From Mycobacterium sp. Aquia_213 (lineage in GTDB: Bacteria > Actinomycetota > Actinomycetes > Mycobacteriales > Mycobacteriaceae): a stretch of 64,000 nucleotides of DNA. Under the pieces are notes generated by a model. That model worked only from the letters and a program-made list of their open reading frames with translations. It searched no databases and was not told the DNA's origin. Position numbers and translations under genes: made by a program. The stretch's first letter is position 1. The number at the start of each line of letters is the position of its first letter. Where the stretch lies: NCBI RefSeq assembly GCF_026625985.1, contig NZ_CP113116.1, forward strand, positions 4,340,001 to 4,404,000, written 5' to 3'. This document shows positions 8,934-18,064 of this stretch, piece by piece.

Positions 8934-9429
8934 GGCTACCTTTCTTAACGATGGTGTGGTGATGGGCGGCCTATCCGCTGCCGATGAGCCACCAATTCGA
9001 ATGTGGTCTGGACGTCCCGGCTCTCACGGTCGGCGTAGCGACACACCTTGGGGCTGGAAAGATCTGGTGCGGCGTTCCGACCCGCGGACTAACTGTTCTA
9101 CCCAGTCCTTGGCGCGCAACGGCGACCACGGACAACCTCAAATGTGCGGTGGCCGAATGGGATACAGACGGTAAACGCCTTGTGGATATCAACCTGCTGC
9201 CATAGGGGTAAGTGACAACGACCAGCATCGCAATCCTCCGGCAGGCTGATGATCGACCTCTTACATCGTCATCGCAGGCGAAGGCGCCCACAAGAGTATT
9301 CCGCTACCTACTTATGGCTGTGCACGCACCAGGACGAACCGGCTCATGAGTTAATCCACCGGAAGCGGTAAGCCGCATCTCGCGTTGAGTTGCGTCGACG
9401 TCCGGGCGGTCACGGCGCATACTCCTCGG
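8934..9429. other. Intergenic region, no supported gene
   Basis: 496 bases between the leftward PLD gene and the rightward pentapeptide-repeat gene, so it should hold two divergent promoters. A 73-codon rightward frame at 8984-9205 has no clear ribosome-binding site and no recognisable features. I see no repeat or hairpin I would defend. Confidence 0.5.
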
Positions 9430-11517
9430 GTGGACGATCTGGAGCCGCTGACCGGCCCCGAGGAACAGCTCCTGGAAAAGCTGCGAATGGGTGAGCCGTG
9501 CACATTTCTGAGGGACGGCGACGTCGGTGACACTGAGGTCGACAAGGCGAGCTGGGGCGACGAACGTCTCGTCCGGGCAGCCGTGCTGAAGTCGTTGCTG
9601 TCGAACGCAGCGAATGCGTGGGGTGTCAGCGCTGGCTCGGCCGTTGACTTGTGCGGGGCCGTGGTGAAGGGCGATCTCAGCGGGTTCGAGGGAAGTCAAC
9701 TGCCGCCAATCCGCTTTGACTGCTGCAGATTCGATGACATCGTGGACCTCAGCAAGACGACGTTCACCAGCGACGTCAGCTTCCGGGGAGCGACGTTCAC
9801 TGATGGCGTGAACTTCGGCGATGCGACTTTCAGCGGCGGCACGGGGTTCGATGCAGCTATCTTCAGCCGTGACGCCGATTTCCGGAAAGCAACGTTCACA
9901 GGGAAAGCCGGCTTCAACGGCACGACCTTCGAGGGCCACGCGATGTTTGGCGAGGCGACCTTCATCGATGACGCCTTTTTCAGTACAACGACGAACGGCG
10001 AGACAAAGACAACGTTCAAGGGCAACGCCGCGTTCCAAAATGCAGTCTTCAGGCGCACGGCCATGTTCAGCGAGGCGACCTTCGAGGGCAACGCCTGGTT
10101 CGACGGCGCAATCTGCACAGGCAACACCTGGTTCACGAATGCGAGATTCGCAACCGACGCCATATTCAGCGAGGCGACCTTCACCGAAGCCATCGGGTTC
10201 CTCGCAGCGACCTTCCTTGGCCTGGTGGATTTCACCGGTGCGCTGGCGGACGAAATGCGCTTCACCAGAACGGTCTTTTCCACCGCCGAACCCGGGCCGT
10301 GGACCGCGTCCAAGGTTCTGCTCGACCAGGCAGTACTAACTGTTCGCAGCCGTATCCCGATAACTACGATGACATTAGACGCCTCCGGGCTGCAAGCCCG
10401 AGAGGGTGCCGATCTTGTTCTTCGTTGCCCAACAGTCGATCTCGGCCACTCCGAATTCATCCGCCGCAGTCTAATTTCCAGTCCGCCAGTCGCACAAGGG
10501 ATTCCGGACCGTTTGCCCCAACCACCGGCGGATAACTCCCCCCGGGAGGCAGCGCGGGCCGAAGCGGCGACAGCGATGATGAACCTCAGAGCGAAACTCG
10601 AAAAGGAGTTGTCTGACTCGCAGACCACTGCCGCCGAACCGAATGCCCTACCCGTGACCGTTCCGCACGAGGCAGTCCGCAACGGACCGCAGTGTCGCGT
10701 GATCTCACTGAAAAGAGCGAATATCAGCGAACTCGTTCTGTGGGACGTCGCCCTCGATGACTGCGAGTTCGCCGGAGCACTCGGCTTGGACAAGCTTCGC
10801 GTCGGACCCGGCTGCTCGTTTCGGTGGACGCCGAAAAAATGGAACGGGCGACCGATGAACCGACGCCGCATCCTCGCCGAGGAGCTGAAATGGCGCCGGG
10901 CACATGACCGCAGCCTGAAGGCGCCGAAGGAGAAGATCGATTTTCCGCCAGCGCCTGATATCTCCGAGGTCTACCGCGATCTTCGAAAGGGGCTTGAGGA
11001 AAGCAAGAACGAGCCGGGTGCCGCCGATTTCTACTACGGCGAGATGGAGATGCGCCGACTCGCCGGCCGCGAGCCCACCGCCAGCGATACGACCCGCCGA
11101 CGCAATCCGCCGTCGTGGGCTGAGCGAATCCTCCTAAGTTTGTACTGGGCAGCCTCCGGATACGGGCTACGCGCCTCCCGCTCCATCATGACGTTTGTCG
11201 TGCTTCTCACTGCGGCAGCATTGGTATTCACCGTACCGACCTTCAGAAGCGCGCCGCCACAACCAATAGAGATTGCCAAAGTCGACCTGAAAACCGGAGC
11301 GGTGACGAACAAGGCGCCGCCTCCTCCGAAGGTGCTCCCGTTTTCGACCGCGCTCGAATTCGCGGCCAGGGAGAGCATTTCACTGCTTCAAAGCCGCGGC
11401 AGCTCCGACATCGCACCGAAGGGCTTCGGCACGATTGTTGATTTCATCCTTCGCCTTGCCGGCCCGGTACTGCTTGCGCTGACACTTCTCGGGCTCCGCG
11501 CCAGAATCAGGCGATGA
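9430..11517 (+). CDS. Pentapeptide-repeat membrane protein
   Basis: 695 aa from GTG 9430 (start uncertain; TTG 9385 would add 15 unconvincing residues). Residues ~95-290 repeat phenylalanine at alternating five- and six-residue spacing (GATF, GDATF, EATF), the pattern of Pentapeptide_3 repeats that fold as a right-handed quadrilateral beta helix. The C-terminus has two hydrophobic segments (around MTFVVLLTAAALVFTVP and LRLAGPVLLALTLLGLR) separated by a short re-entrant-like stretch, similar to two-TM channel-like tails of actinobacterial pentapeptide proteins. Function unknown; membrane anchoring of the repeat domain is inferred. It stands alone, with intergenic DNA on both sides. Confidence 0.75.
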   Translation: MDDLEPLTGPEEQLLEKLRMGEPCTFLRDGDVGDTEVDKASWGDERLVRAAVLKSLLSNAANAWGVSAGSAVDLCGAVVKGDLSGFEGSQLPPIRFDCCRFDDIVDLSKTTFTSDVSFRGATFTDGVNFGDATFSGGTGFDAAIFSRDADFRKATFTGKAGFNGTTFEGHAMFGEATFIDDAFFSTTTNGETKTTFKGNAAFQNAVFRRTAMFSEATFEGNAWFDGAICTGNTWFTNARFATDAIFSEATFTEAIGFLAATFLGLVDFTGALADEMRFTRTVFSTAEPGPWTASKVLLDQAVLTVRSRIPITTMTLDASGLQAREGADLVLRCPTVDLGHSEFIRRSLISSPPVAQGIPDRLPQPPADNSPREAARAEAATAMMNLRAKLEKELSDSQTTAAEPNALPVTVPHEAVRNGPQCRVISLKRANISELVLWDVALDDCEFAGALGLDKLRVGPGCSFRWTPKKWNGRPMNRRRILAEELKWRRAHDRSLKAPKEKIDFPPAPDISEVYRDLRKGLEESKNEPGAADFYYGEMEMRRLAGREPTASDTTRRRNPPSWAERILLSLYWAASGYGLRASRSIMTFVVLLTAAALVFTVPTFRSAPPQPIEIAKVDLKTGAVTNKAPPPPKVLPFSTALEFAARESISLLQSRGSSDIAPKGFGTIVDFILRLAGPVLLALTLLGLRARIRR

Positions 11518-11578
11518 GTTTGCGCGTCCAATAACCCGGGGCAGCCGGCTTGATAAATAGCGGCGCGTCAGCCCGACG

Positions 11579-11833
11579 CTAACCGTCGCTCGGCACAGGT
11601 AGTCCACGCACAAGCTCGCCCGCATCGATCCCGAGGCCCTCGGCAATCTTCAGAATGTTGTGCAGAGTTAAGTTGCGCCGGCCGCGCTCGACCTGGCCGA
11701 GATAAGACCAGTGGAGCCCGATCGCCTCGGCGGCCTTCTCCTGGCTCAACCCAAGCTGGTGCCGCCGCGCCACTACACGACGACCAAATTCGCGGGTCGC
11801 TGGCGAGATCGGCGATTCGGATGGGGCGGGCAT
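11579..11833 (-). CDS. XRE-family HTH transcriptional regulator
   Basis: 84 aa, essentially one Cro/CI-type helix-turn-helix: LGLSQEKAAEAIGLHWSYLGQVERG gives helices 2 and 3 of the fold (residues ~28-52, shown in part: SQEKAAEAIGL, YLGQVERGRRN). No ligand domain. It is divergent from the SpeD-like/acyltransferase/kinase genes and has 15-bp-spaced direct repeats just upstream of its start (11855-11897), suggesting autoregulation and possibly control of the neighbouring module. Confidence 0.8.
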   Translation of the reverse strand: MPAPSESPISPATREFGRRVVARRHQLGLSQEKAAEAIGLHWSYLGQVERGRRNLTLHNILKIAEGLGIDAGELVRGLPVPSDG

Positions 11834-11854
11834 TCCCCAACCCCATAGGTAGCA

Positions 11855-11897
11855 AGACTATCTATCCAGAGACTATGAATCCCAATACTTTGAATCC
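11855..11897. promoter_or_regulatory. Direct repeats in the XRE / SpeD-like divergent region
   Basis: AGACTAT occurs at 11855 and 11870, and TGAATCC at 11876 and 11891; each pair is 15 bases apart. The site is 22-64 bases upstream of the XRE start and about 220 bases before the SpeD-like start. Repeats beside an XRE gene often serve as its operator. Confidence 0.35.
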
Positions 11898-12115
11898 TGG
11901 TATATTTCTCCTGCCGTGGACCAGCACAGACGGATTCACCCCGCCATTGCCGACCCACGGTGCGCACCGCTACCCAATTGCCGAGACCAGAGGGGGTTCA
12001 CCATCGTCATTCGGCATCATCTCCGTCAGGGCCGCCTTGCCAAAGGCGATCCTCACGAAGACAGATTTGGGCCCACAGCCGAATTGGCAAGCGCAGACTA
12101 CCGAGCGGTATCGGC

Positions 12116-12472
12116 ATGCACATGAACCGATTTCGCGATTTGGCGCCGACGATCCACCGCCAGCGGCTCGTCATAGAGGGCTATCCCAAGACACCCATCA
12201 CCGATGAGGATATAAAGCGGTTCCTCTCCCGGCTGTCGCATGAGCTGGACATGAAGGAACTCATCGAGCCGGTGACGCACCGCAGCGACACGTACGGCTG
12301 GGCCGGCTGGATTCACTGGGAAACATCGGGTGCCCACTTTTACGCGTGGGAACAGCCGCTGCTCTTCTTCAGTGTCGACATCTATACCTGCAAGTCTTTC
12401 GAGCCGGACAGGGCAGTGCAATTCACGCGGCGCTTTTTCGAAGCGCGCGACGTCACGGCCAAGGAGTTCTGA
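12116..12472 (+). CDS. S-adenosylmethionine decarboxylase-like (SpeD/SpeH fold) protein
   Basis: 118 aa, about the size of prokaryotic SpeD proenzymes, which cleave themselves at a Ser to make a pyruvoyl group and decarboxylate SAM. Aligning by eye to T. maritima SpeD, Ser71 matches the cleavage Ser63 and Cys92 (DIYTC) matches Cys83, but the processing His68 is Tyr76. The residue next to the cleavage Ser is also altered (SG instead of SH). So it may process differently or use another substrate. Start is ATG 12116 or the ATG two codons on. Its stop abuts the start of the acyltransferase gene, so they are one operon. Confidence 0.6.
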   Translation: MHMNRFRDLAPTIHRQRLVIEGYPKTPITDEDIKRFLSRLSHELDMKELIEPVTHRSDTYGWAGWIHWETSGAHFYAWEQPLLFFSVDIYTCKSFEPDRAVQFTRRFFEARDVTAKEF

Positions 12473-13294
12473 ATGTCAGGCCTGGCCGCCCAGGAGCCGT
12501 GCGCGACGTTCCGCTACGACCTGCCCAGTGAGGACATCGCCGCACTCACCGAAAAGCTGATAGCGACCAAGCTTTCGGCTACGGACGACGGCGTGGTGTG
12601 CTACCGCGTGTCAGGCCGCAGCCCGTACTCCGACATCGGCCGCGCTGTTGAATGCCAGGTGTTCCGTGACGCCTTCCCCGGAAACGACGCGGCGTTCATG
12701 ACGAGAGAGTACGGACCCTACGAGGGCGCCAGCTTTTTCTTCCTGTCGGTCGATAGGGAGAAGAAGACGCCAGTCGGCGCACTGCGCATCATCCGCTACT
12801 CCCCGGCGGGACTCAAGACCCTCAACGACCTCGCCCGGCCAGACTCCCCCGTGCAGCTCACCGCCGCTGCAATCCAGTGCGGTCACCAGATCGACACGTT
12901 CGAAAGTGTCTGGGATATCGGCACGTTCGCGATCCTCAGCGATTACCGGCGCAGCGGCGCCAGCGTGAGCCTGCAACTCTACCGCGGCATGTACGCCACG
13001 GCGCTCGAGGAAGGCATCGACCACCTGATTGCGATCTTCGACAAACTGCCGCTGCTCGCCGCCACCGAGTACCTGGCCATCCCCATCGCGCCGCTGTGCG
13101 GCACGGACTACTTTTCCTATCTGGGCTCCGCAGAGAGCCGGGCAATTTACGGCCACATTCCGAGCTTCGAGCCGGCAGTGAGTCGGCGCTTGATCGGGGC
13201 CAAGGACGACCCAGACGCCGTGCGGGCACTCCGCAGGCTTCGTGACGGCACCGATGATCACTTGCTGCTATTCGACAATGACTATAAAAACTAG
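12473..13294 (+). CDS. GNAT-fold acyltransferase, LuxI/FeeM (autoinducer-synthase-like) type
   Basis: 273 aa. The central part reads VECQVFRDAF, then EYGPYEGASFFFLSVD and VGALRIIRY, the pattern of N-acyl-amino-acid synthases (FeeM) and LuxI-like enzymes, which move an acyl group from acyl carrier protein or CoA to an amine. The C-terminal half has ETLY-type GNAT features (GTFAILSDYRRSGAS, LYRGMY). The ATG follows the SpeD-like stop codon directly. Product unknown; an acylated amine or amino acid is a reasonable guess. Low-level alternative: an exosortase-associated-type acyltransferase, but no exosortase is nearby. Confidence 0.6.
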   Translation: MSGLAAQEPCATFRYDLPSEDIAALTEKLIATKLSATDDGVVCYRVSGRSPYSDIGRAVECQVFRDAFPGNDAAFMTREYGPYEGASFFFLSVDREKKTPVGALRIIRYSPAGLKTLNDLARPDSPVQLTAAAIQCGHQIDTFESVWDIGTFAILSDYRRSGASVSLQLYRGMYATALEEGIDHLIAIFDKLPLLAATEYLAIPIAPLCGTDYFSYLGSAESRAIYGHIPSFEPAVSRRLIGAKDDPDAVRALRRLRDGTDDHLLLFDNDYKN

Positions 13295-13319
13295 TTAATC
13301 TATCGTACTATTGTTTTTG

Positions 13320-15515
13320 ATGGATTTGCTTATCCTCGGCCTGACTTGTATTACCAATCTTACGCTTGGATCTATTGTCGTCTTGCAAAATAGTCGCGGT
13401 GGTATGCAGCGCTCGTTTGGCCTGATGACGGCAGCGATTTGCCTTTGGATCATTGCCAACTACTTAGCGAATAATCCGTTCGGCAACAGCGTCGCAGTCG
13501 CCGATATCTCCAACCGGCTGGCGTATCTCTTCGCCGGGCTGCTTGTTTTCTCAGGCGTGCTGTTCACGTATTACTTTCCGGCGCGCCGCCGGCCACGTAA
13601 GGCCGAGGCCGCCATCGTTACCCTCAGCGGCGTCCTTCTGTGCGGCCTGTCGCTGACCACCTACGTCAGCGGGGTCGTCAGCCGCGACGCGTTCGGGAAT
13701 CTGGCCTTCTCGATAGGGTCCGGCCTCTGGCTCTACATCGTCGTCTTTCTTGCCGCCGTCGGTTATGCGGCGTGTAACTTGCTCGTCGCTCCCGGAGCAC
13801 GCAGCAAGCGGACGAAGCGCCAAGCCCGCTTCGTGTTGTTCGCGTTCGCCGCGTCAGCACTCACGGGACTCGTCCTGAACGTCATTCTCCCTGTCGTGGT
13901 TTCCACTTGGCACACAACGCGATTCGGTCCGCTGGCGACCATCATCCTGGTCAGTGCAATCAGCTACCAGATCGCACGGCGTGGCCTGTTCGACATCCGC
14001 CTCGCCACCGTCAGGACCGTCAGCTACGCGGCGAGCCTGCTGACGCTGTCAGTCGTGTACTACTTTGTCGCATACCTGATCTCAGCGACCGTTCTCGGCG
14101 GCCATCTCGCCCGCGTCGTCGATACCAACCCGGTCACCGTCATTCTCGTGCTGGCCTTCGTGCTGGCGTTCCTGTTCCGGCCGGTCAAGCGCTTCTTCGA
14201 CACGGTAACGGACGACATCTTTTACCACGATCGCTATCAGGTCGAAGATTTCTTCGCCCGGTTCGGCGAGCTGCTCGCGTCCGCCGCCGATCTACGCGCC
14301 CTGCTGGAACGCGCCGCGGCGGAGCTGGCGGCAACGTTCAAGGCAGAGCAGGCATTTTTTCTGCTCTATCACGCTGATGAGGTGATCGCGCGGCACTTGT
14401 CGGCCGGCACCTCCGGACATACCGCGCTGACGGCCCACAATGTTGCACTGCTCGATCACTACGCCGCGGACGACGGCCGGTCACCCCTGATCGTGAGGGA
14501 GCTGCTCACCGACAATCATGGCGCCCTACGGCGAATGCTCCGGCGCCACCGCCTTGCCGTGGTAATGACACTCCGCCACGAAGGGGCAGTCTTCGGCTAC
14601 GTCGCGCTCGGCGACCGTCTCAGCGGCACCTACACGAAGCGCGATCTCGACACGCTGGTCGGCACCAGCAACGAACTGGTCATCGCGATCCAGAATGCGT
14701 TTTCGCTCCGTCGGGTGACAGACCTGAACGAAACGCTGGAGCAGCGAATCGACGCCGCGACAAAGGAATTGCGGCGATCGAACGCCAAGCTGAAGCACCT
14801 AGACGAGGTCAAGGACGAATTCATGAGCATGGCAAGCCACCAGCTTCGGACACCGCTGGCCGGTGTCAAAGGCAACCTCAGCATGGTGCTCGAAGGTGAC
14901 ATGGGGCCGCTTCTGCCACAACAAGAGCGGGTCCTGCAAGACGCCTTCACCTCAAGTGACCGGATGGCGGGGCTGGTTGCCGACTTCCTGAACGTATCGC
15001 GGATCCAGACAGGCAAGTTCATGATCGAGAAGACCTCATTCGATCTGCGAACCGTGGCCGAGCAGGAGGTCGATCGCCTGCGCCAGATGGCCGCCACCCA
15101 TCACATGAAGCTGCAACTCAACGTGGAAGGAGACGATTTCATCGTCATTGCGGACGAGTCCAAACTCCGGCAGGTCATCATGAACTTCATCGACAACGCG
15201 ATCTATTACTCACATCCGGACACCACCGTCAAGATCAACCTTGTCAGGACGAAAGAAGCGATAGACCTCACCGTCGTCGATAACGGCATCGGTGTACCCA
15301 AGGCCGAACAGGCGCGGCTGTTCAAGAAGTTCTTCAGAGCCAAGAACGCACGCGCGCAGCGGCCGGACGGTACGGGTGTCGGGCTGTTTCTCGCGCAGAA
15401 AGTTGTTGCAGCGCATCATGGAACGCTGATCTTCAGCTCAAAGGAGGGCCAGGGAAGCACCTTCGGCTTCAGCCTGCCGTGCGGGACTCCTGCATCGGCG
15501 GCACGATCAAGGTGA
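13320..15515 (+). CDS. Multi-pass membrane sensor histidine kinase
   Basis: 731 aa from ATG 13320 (a TTG three codons earlier is possible). Residues 1-~300 contain about nine hydrophobic segments, resembling the 7TM-type N-terminal sensor module plus a further helix pair; then a GAF-like domain (~330-475), a coiled coil, HisKA with His507 (MASHQLRTPL), and HATPase with N box (NFIDNAIYYS), G1 (DNGIGVP) and G2 (GTGVGLFLAQ). It should autophosphorylate in response to a membrane or extracellular signal. No response regulator lies beside it. It begins 25 bases after the acyltransferase gene, so the kinase may sense that enzyme's product. Confidence 0.85.
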   Translation: MDLLILGLTCITNLTLGSIVVLQNSRGGMQRSFGLMTAAICLWIIANYLANNPFGNSVAVADISNRLAYLFAGLLVFSGVLFTYYFPARRRPRKAEAAIVTLSGVLLCGLSLTTYVSGVVSRDAFGNLAFSIGSGLWLYIVVFLAAVGYAACNLLVAPGARSKRTKRQARFVLFAFAASALTGLVLNVILPVVVSTWHTTRFGPLATIILVSAISYQIARRGLFDIRLATVRTVSYAASLLTLSVVYYFVAYLISATVLGGHLARVVDTNPVTVILVLAFVLAFLFRPVKRFFDTVTDDIFYHDRYQVEDFFARFGELLASAADLRALLERAAAELAATFKAEQAFFLLYHADEVIARHLSAGTSGHTALTAHNVALLDHYAADDGRSPLIVRELLTDNHGALRRMLRRHRLAVVMTLRHEGAVFGYVALGDRLSGTYTKRDLDTLVGTSNELVIAIQNAFSLRRVTDLNETLEQRIDAATKELRRSNAKLKHLDEVKDEFMSMASHQLRTPLAGVKGNLSMVLEGDMGPLLPQQERVLQDAFTSSDRMAGLVADFLNVSRIQTGKFMIEKTSFDLRTVAEQEVDRLRQMAATHHMKLQLNVEGDDFIVIADESKLRQVIMNFIDNAIYYSHPDTTVKINLVRTKEAIDLTVVDNGIGVPKAEQARLFKKFFRAKNARAQRPDGTGVGLFLAQKVVAAHHGTLIFSSKEGQGSTFGFSLPCGTPASAARSR

Positions 15516-15813
15516 GAGAATGAAAACGGCGTCACCGGGCAGCGGGGCCGAGGGTCGTTAGGCCGCCTGGAATATTTGCTTGCTGGCGGTTAGCGCGCGG
15601 ACGGTATTACTCGGTACGACGACCGGCTCAACCCGGTAAGGCGCCAGTCAAGAGCTGGGCAGCTGAGTTCGGCACGACCCACGCGACCGGATAAGACCTG
15701 CCGCAGGCGCGATGCTGGAAACCGCCGAACGCCACGGCACGCGACGCGTGGTTAGTGACGCATGTCAACGAAAATTCGGGCGAACCATCCAACGAGCGTC
15801 GTCACAAATCCTG
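15516..15813. other. Intergenic, convergent gap
   Basis: 298 bases between the rightward kinase and the leftward membrane-protein gene. No gene, repeat or clear terminator hairpin seen. Base composition begins to fall toward AT on its right side. Confidence 0.5.
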
Positions 15814-17085
15814 TCAATAATGATTACGCCACGGGTCCCCCGTCGGCGAACCTGGAACCCAGGCCGGACTCGCTTTAGCACGACTATATGCATCAGCTAT
15901 CAACGCTCGGACCGGCTCCGTTGCTTCCGCCAGTGTTGAGCCAGCTCGATGATCTGATAACTGCTTTGTGCGGGCCCTAATCGTGCCGAGGATCGCGGCG
16001 GAGAGCTCTGCTTCACCGATCCTGCCCTCGGCGTACAACTGATCTGTCGCTACAATTACGGCATTCAGGGGCTCCACCCGCCCGTATGGTGCCACATCCT
16101 TGTATCGTAGGCTGATATCAAGAATCGCAAATAGCGCTATGCGTATGGTGTGTCGAGCTGCGGCATTTGTTGATAGCGATGAGATGACGCGCGCTAAGTG
16201 ATATTGACATGCGTGACGCCCGACATCGAATTTGGGCTGACGCACCAGATTATTCTTTGCGGTGTTCCTAATGTAATGCGCGATATGAAGCGAGATTGCG
16301 ATACGGTCTCTCGGAGCGTTGGTGCCATAGTAGCCAAGAAGCGGTATCGTCCTGCGACGCCATTCAGCTGGGCCTTTACGGTCCGATGGCCATCGGTGCC
16401 CATACGACTTTGGAACTAGACTCGCCAGCTCTCCGATTAGTTTTCCAAGAAGTAAACGATCTCCACTGCTGAAGGCTAACTGAGCTAAGTCGTGAAACGG
16501 ACGAAGAGGGTCCGTCCGGGTATAGTTGAGGCCGTCACTTGCAAGTGCATACCTATATTCGCCGTCTTCCCGCCACACTCGGGCCAAACGATAGTTCAGA
16601 AACTGCCTTCTTGAGGATTTCTTGAGAATTACTCTCGCCACGGCGACAGTGTCAAGATTCTCAATTTGACGAAGCCCGACCGGAATGACTAGACACGAGA
16701 CATAAATCGTGAGCGCTATCTGGATTTTGATCAATTTATCGGGATTTTCACCAACGGTGAGATACAGAATGCTCAAAGTACCGATCACGCCCGATGCAGC
16801 CAGAGACGTGAGCATAACGATCGCATCGTAGGTCGGGTAAAGGCTTCTCAGGGCGCTATTCGTTCCCCCTGTCGGTCGCGTGTTAAGAGATAGGAAGAAG
16901 ATCGCACTGAACAGACCACCGAGTGTCGCGACCGTTCCTAGCATCGCCGTCGCAGCAGCGGTCAATGTCGATCGGTCAGTCGATGACATCGCCATGCTGT
17001 TTCCGGTGAATAGGAGTATTAACGTTGTGATCAGCGCACAATTTGCGAACCAGAACGTTGTCCGCCGTAGCATAGTTAGCGCCAT
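15814..17085 (-). CDS. Membrane protein of unknown function
   Basis: 423 aa, not recognised. Four hydrophobic segments in the first ~150 residues (FANCALITTLILLFTG; AMLGTVATLGGLFSAIFFLS; IVMLTSLAASGVIGTLSILY; IALTIYVSCLVIPVGL), then a ~270-residue cytoplasmic helical region rich in Arg. The layout is loosely like DUF2254 proteins but I cannot confirm it. The gene is visibly richer in A+T and in rare codons than its neighbours, suggesting transfer. It follows the YdcF-like gene after 11 bases, so the two are probably co-transcribed. Confidence 0.65.
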   Translation of the reverse strand: MALTMLRRTTFWFANCALITTLILLFTGNSMAMSSTDRSTLTAAATAMLGTVATLGGLFSAIFFLSLNTRPTGGTNSALRSLYPTYDAIVMLTSLAASGVIGTLSILYLTVGENPDKLIKIQIALTIYVSCLVIPVGLRQIENLDTVAVARVILKKSSRRQFLNYRLARVWREDGEYRYALASDGLNYTRTDPLRPFHDLAQLAFSSGDRLLLGKLIGELASLVPKSYGHRWPSDRKGPAEWRRRTIPLLGYYGTNAPRDRIAISLHIAHYIRNTAKNNLVRQPKFDVGRHACQYHLARVISSLSTNAAARHTIRIALFAILDISLRYKDVAPYGRVEPLNAVIVATDQLYAEGRIGEAELSAAILGTIRARTKQLSDHRAGSTLAEATEPVRALIADAYSRAKASPAWVPGSPTGDPWRNHY

Positions 17086-17096
17086 GAGACCTCTTA

Positions 17097-17747
17097 CTAG
17101 CGATCGAGGTATTCGCGTAGCCGCGTCGCTGTGCGCAGAACTAGATCAGGAATTATAACAGGCGCTATGTATCCCTGGGCGGCGTAGCTATATAATCGAT
17201 CTAACTCAGAGACAAGACGTCGCACATATTCGTCCCGCGGACGGTCGATAAACTCTAATGGGCGCCCAATAGGAGGACATGCAGTGACGTCGACAGCGGG
17301 AAACTGCTTACAGAATGTCGCGATACATCTGCGCATCAAGAAAGGCTTCGATACAGCGATAATTCGCTTTGGTTCGAGACCAATCTCCGCTAATTTCGCC
17401 ATACCGTACGCCACATTCTCACCAGTGTTCGAGGCCGCGTCCTCGATGACAATCGAATTGCGCGTCACACCGCCGCCAACCATCCTGTCCGCGAATGTCT
17501 GTGCTTCGGACTTCTCGAAATGCGCAGAGTAGGCACCTTGCTTTCCGGTGACAAGAACATCACTAGCGGCCCCCTCGCACCATAAAGCTGCCGCACGTTC
17601 TGGGACTTTCAAATCATTACCGCCAAAAACAAAGATGCAATCGTGTCTGCCGCGAATGGAGTCCTGCGGTGCAAGAAATTCCCATAACGGCATCAGTAAT
17701 GCGGTGTACTCGTCGCTGGATAGACCGGGTTGATTCATAGCTAACAT
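17097..17747 (-). CDS. YdcF/SanA-like DUF218 protein
   Basis: 216 aa from ATG 17747 (ATG 17738 is an alternative; the frame is open further upstream to 18095 but that part reads as non-coding). The DUF218 pattern is present: IFVFGGND, KVPERAAALW, DVLVTGKQG, an EDAASNTGENVAYG segment, and RIIAVSKPFLMRRC. DUF218 proteins bind nucleotides or SAM-like ligands or act on envelope precursors; the role here is not known. No N-terminal membrane anchor, unlike SanA/ElyC. AT-rich like its downstream partner membrane protein. Confidence 0.7.
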   Translation of the reverse strand: MLAMNQPGLSSDEYTALLMPLWEFLAPQDSIRGRHDCIFVFGGNDLKVPERAAALWCEGAASDVLVTGKQGAYSAHFEKSEAQTFADRMVGGGVTRNSIVIEDAASNTGENVAYGMAKLAEIGLEPKRIIAVSKPFLMRRCIATFCKQFPAVDVTACPPIGRPLEFIDRPRDEYVRRLVSELDRLYSYAAQGYIAPVIIPDLVLRTATRLREYLDR

Positions 17748-18064
17748 TAGCTTAAGGCTTCGAGGTTTGAACGTCAATCGCAGTTGGAGTCTAGACACCC
17801 GAAAGACATTTAGGACGACGCGAGAGGAAGGCCTTGTCTCTAACCTACCAATTGGGTGCGGCGGATGACCATAACACTTGGTCGCACTCGACACTGCACC
17901 AAGGCCAGGGGTCACCACCGTGTATAGCATCTGCCCAGTGCTATCGCGACAAGAAGTTTCACACTCACTCGATAGAAGCACTGGTAAAGTTTCGCATCTA
18001 ATACCATATAGCATCCGCGATATTAATTGACAATTCTTCGATTTGAATTCAAAATCACAATTGA
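17748..18064. other. AT-rich intergenic region
   Basis: 317 bases upstream of the YdcF-like gene with low GC content. No hairpin or repeat stands out. It should contain the leftward promoter for the YdcF-like/membrane-protein pair. Confidence 0.4.

Noticed and set aside
9696..10871. 391-codon minus-strand frame with repeats
   Set aside because: Its repeats mirror the pentapeptide-repeat gene on the other strand.
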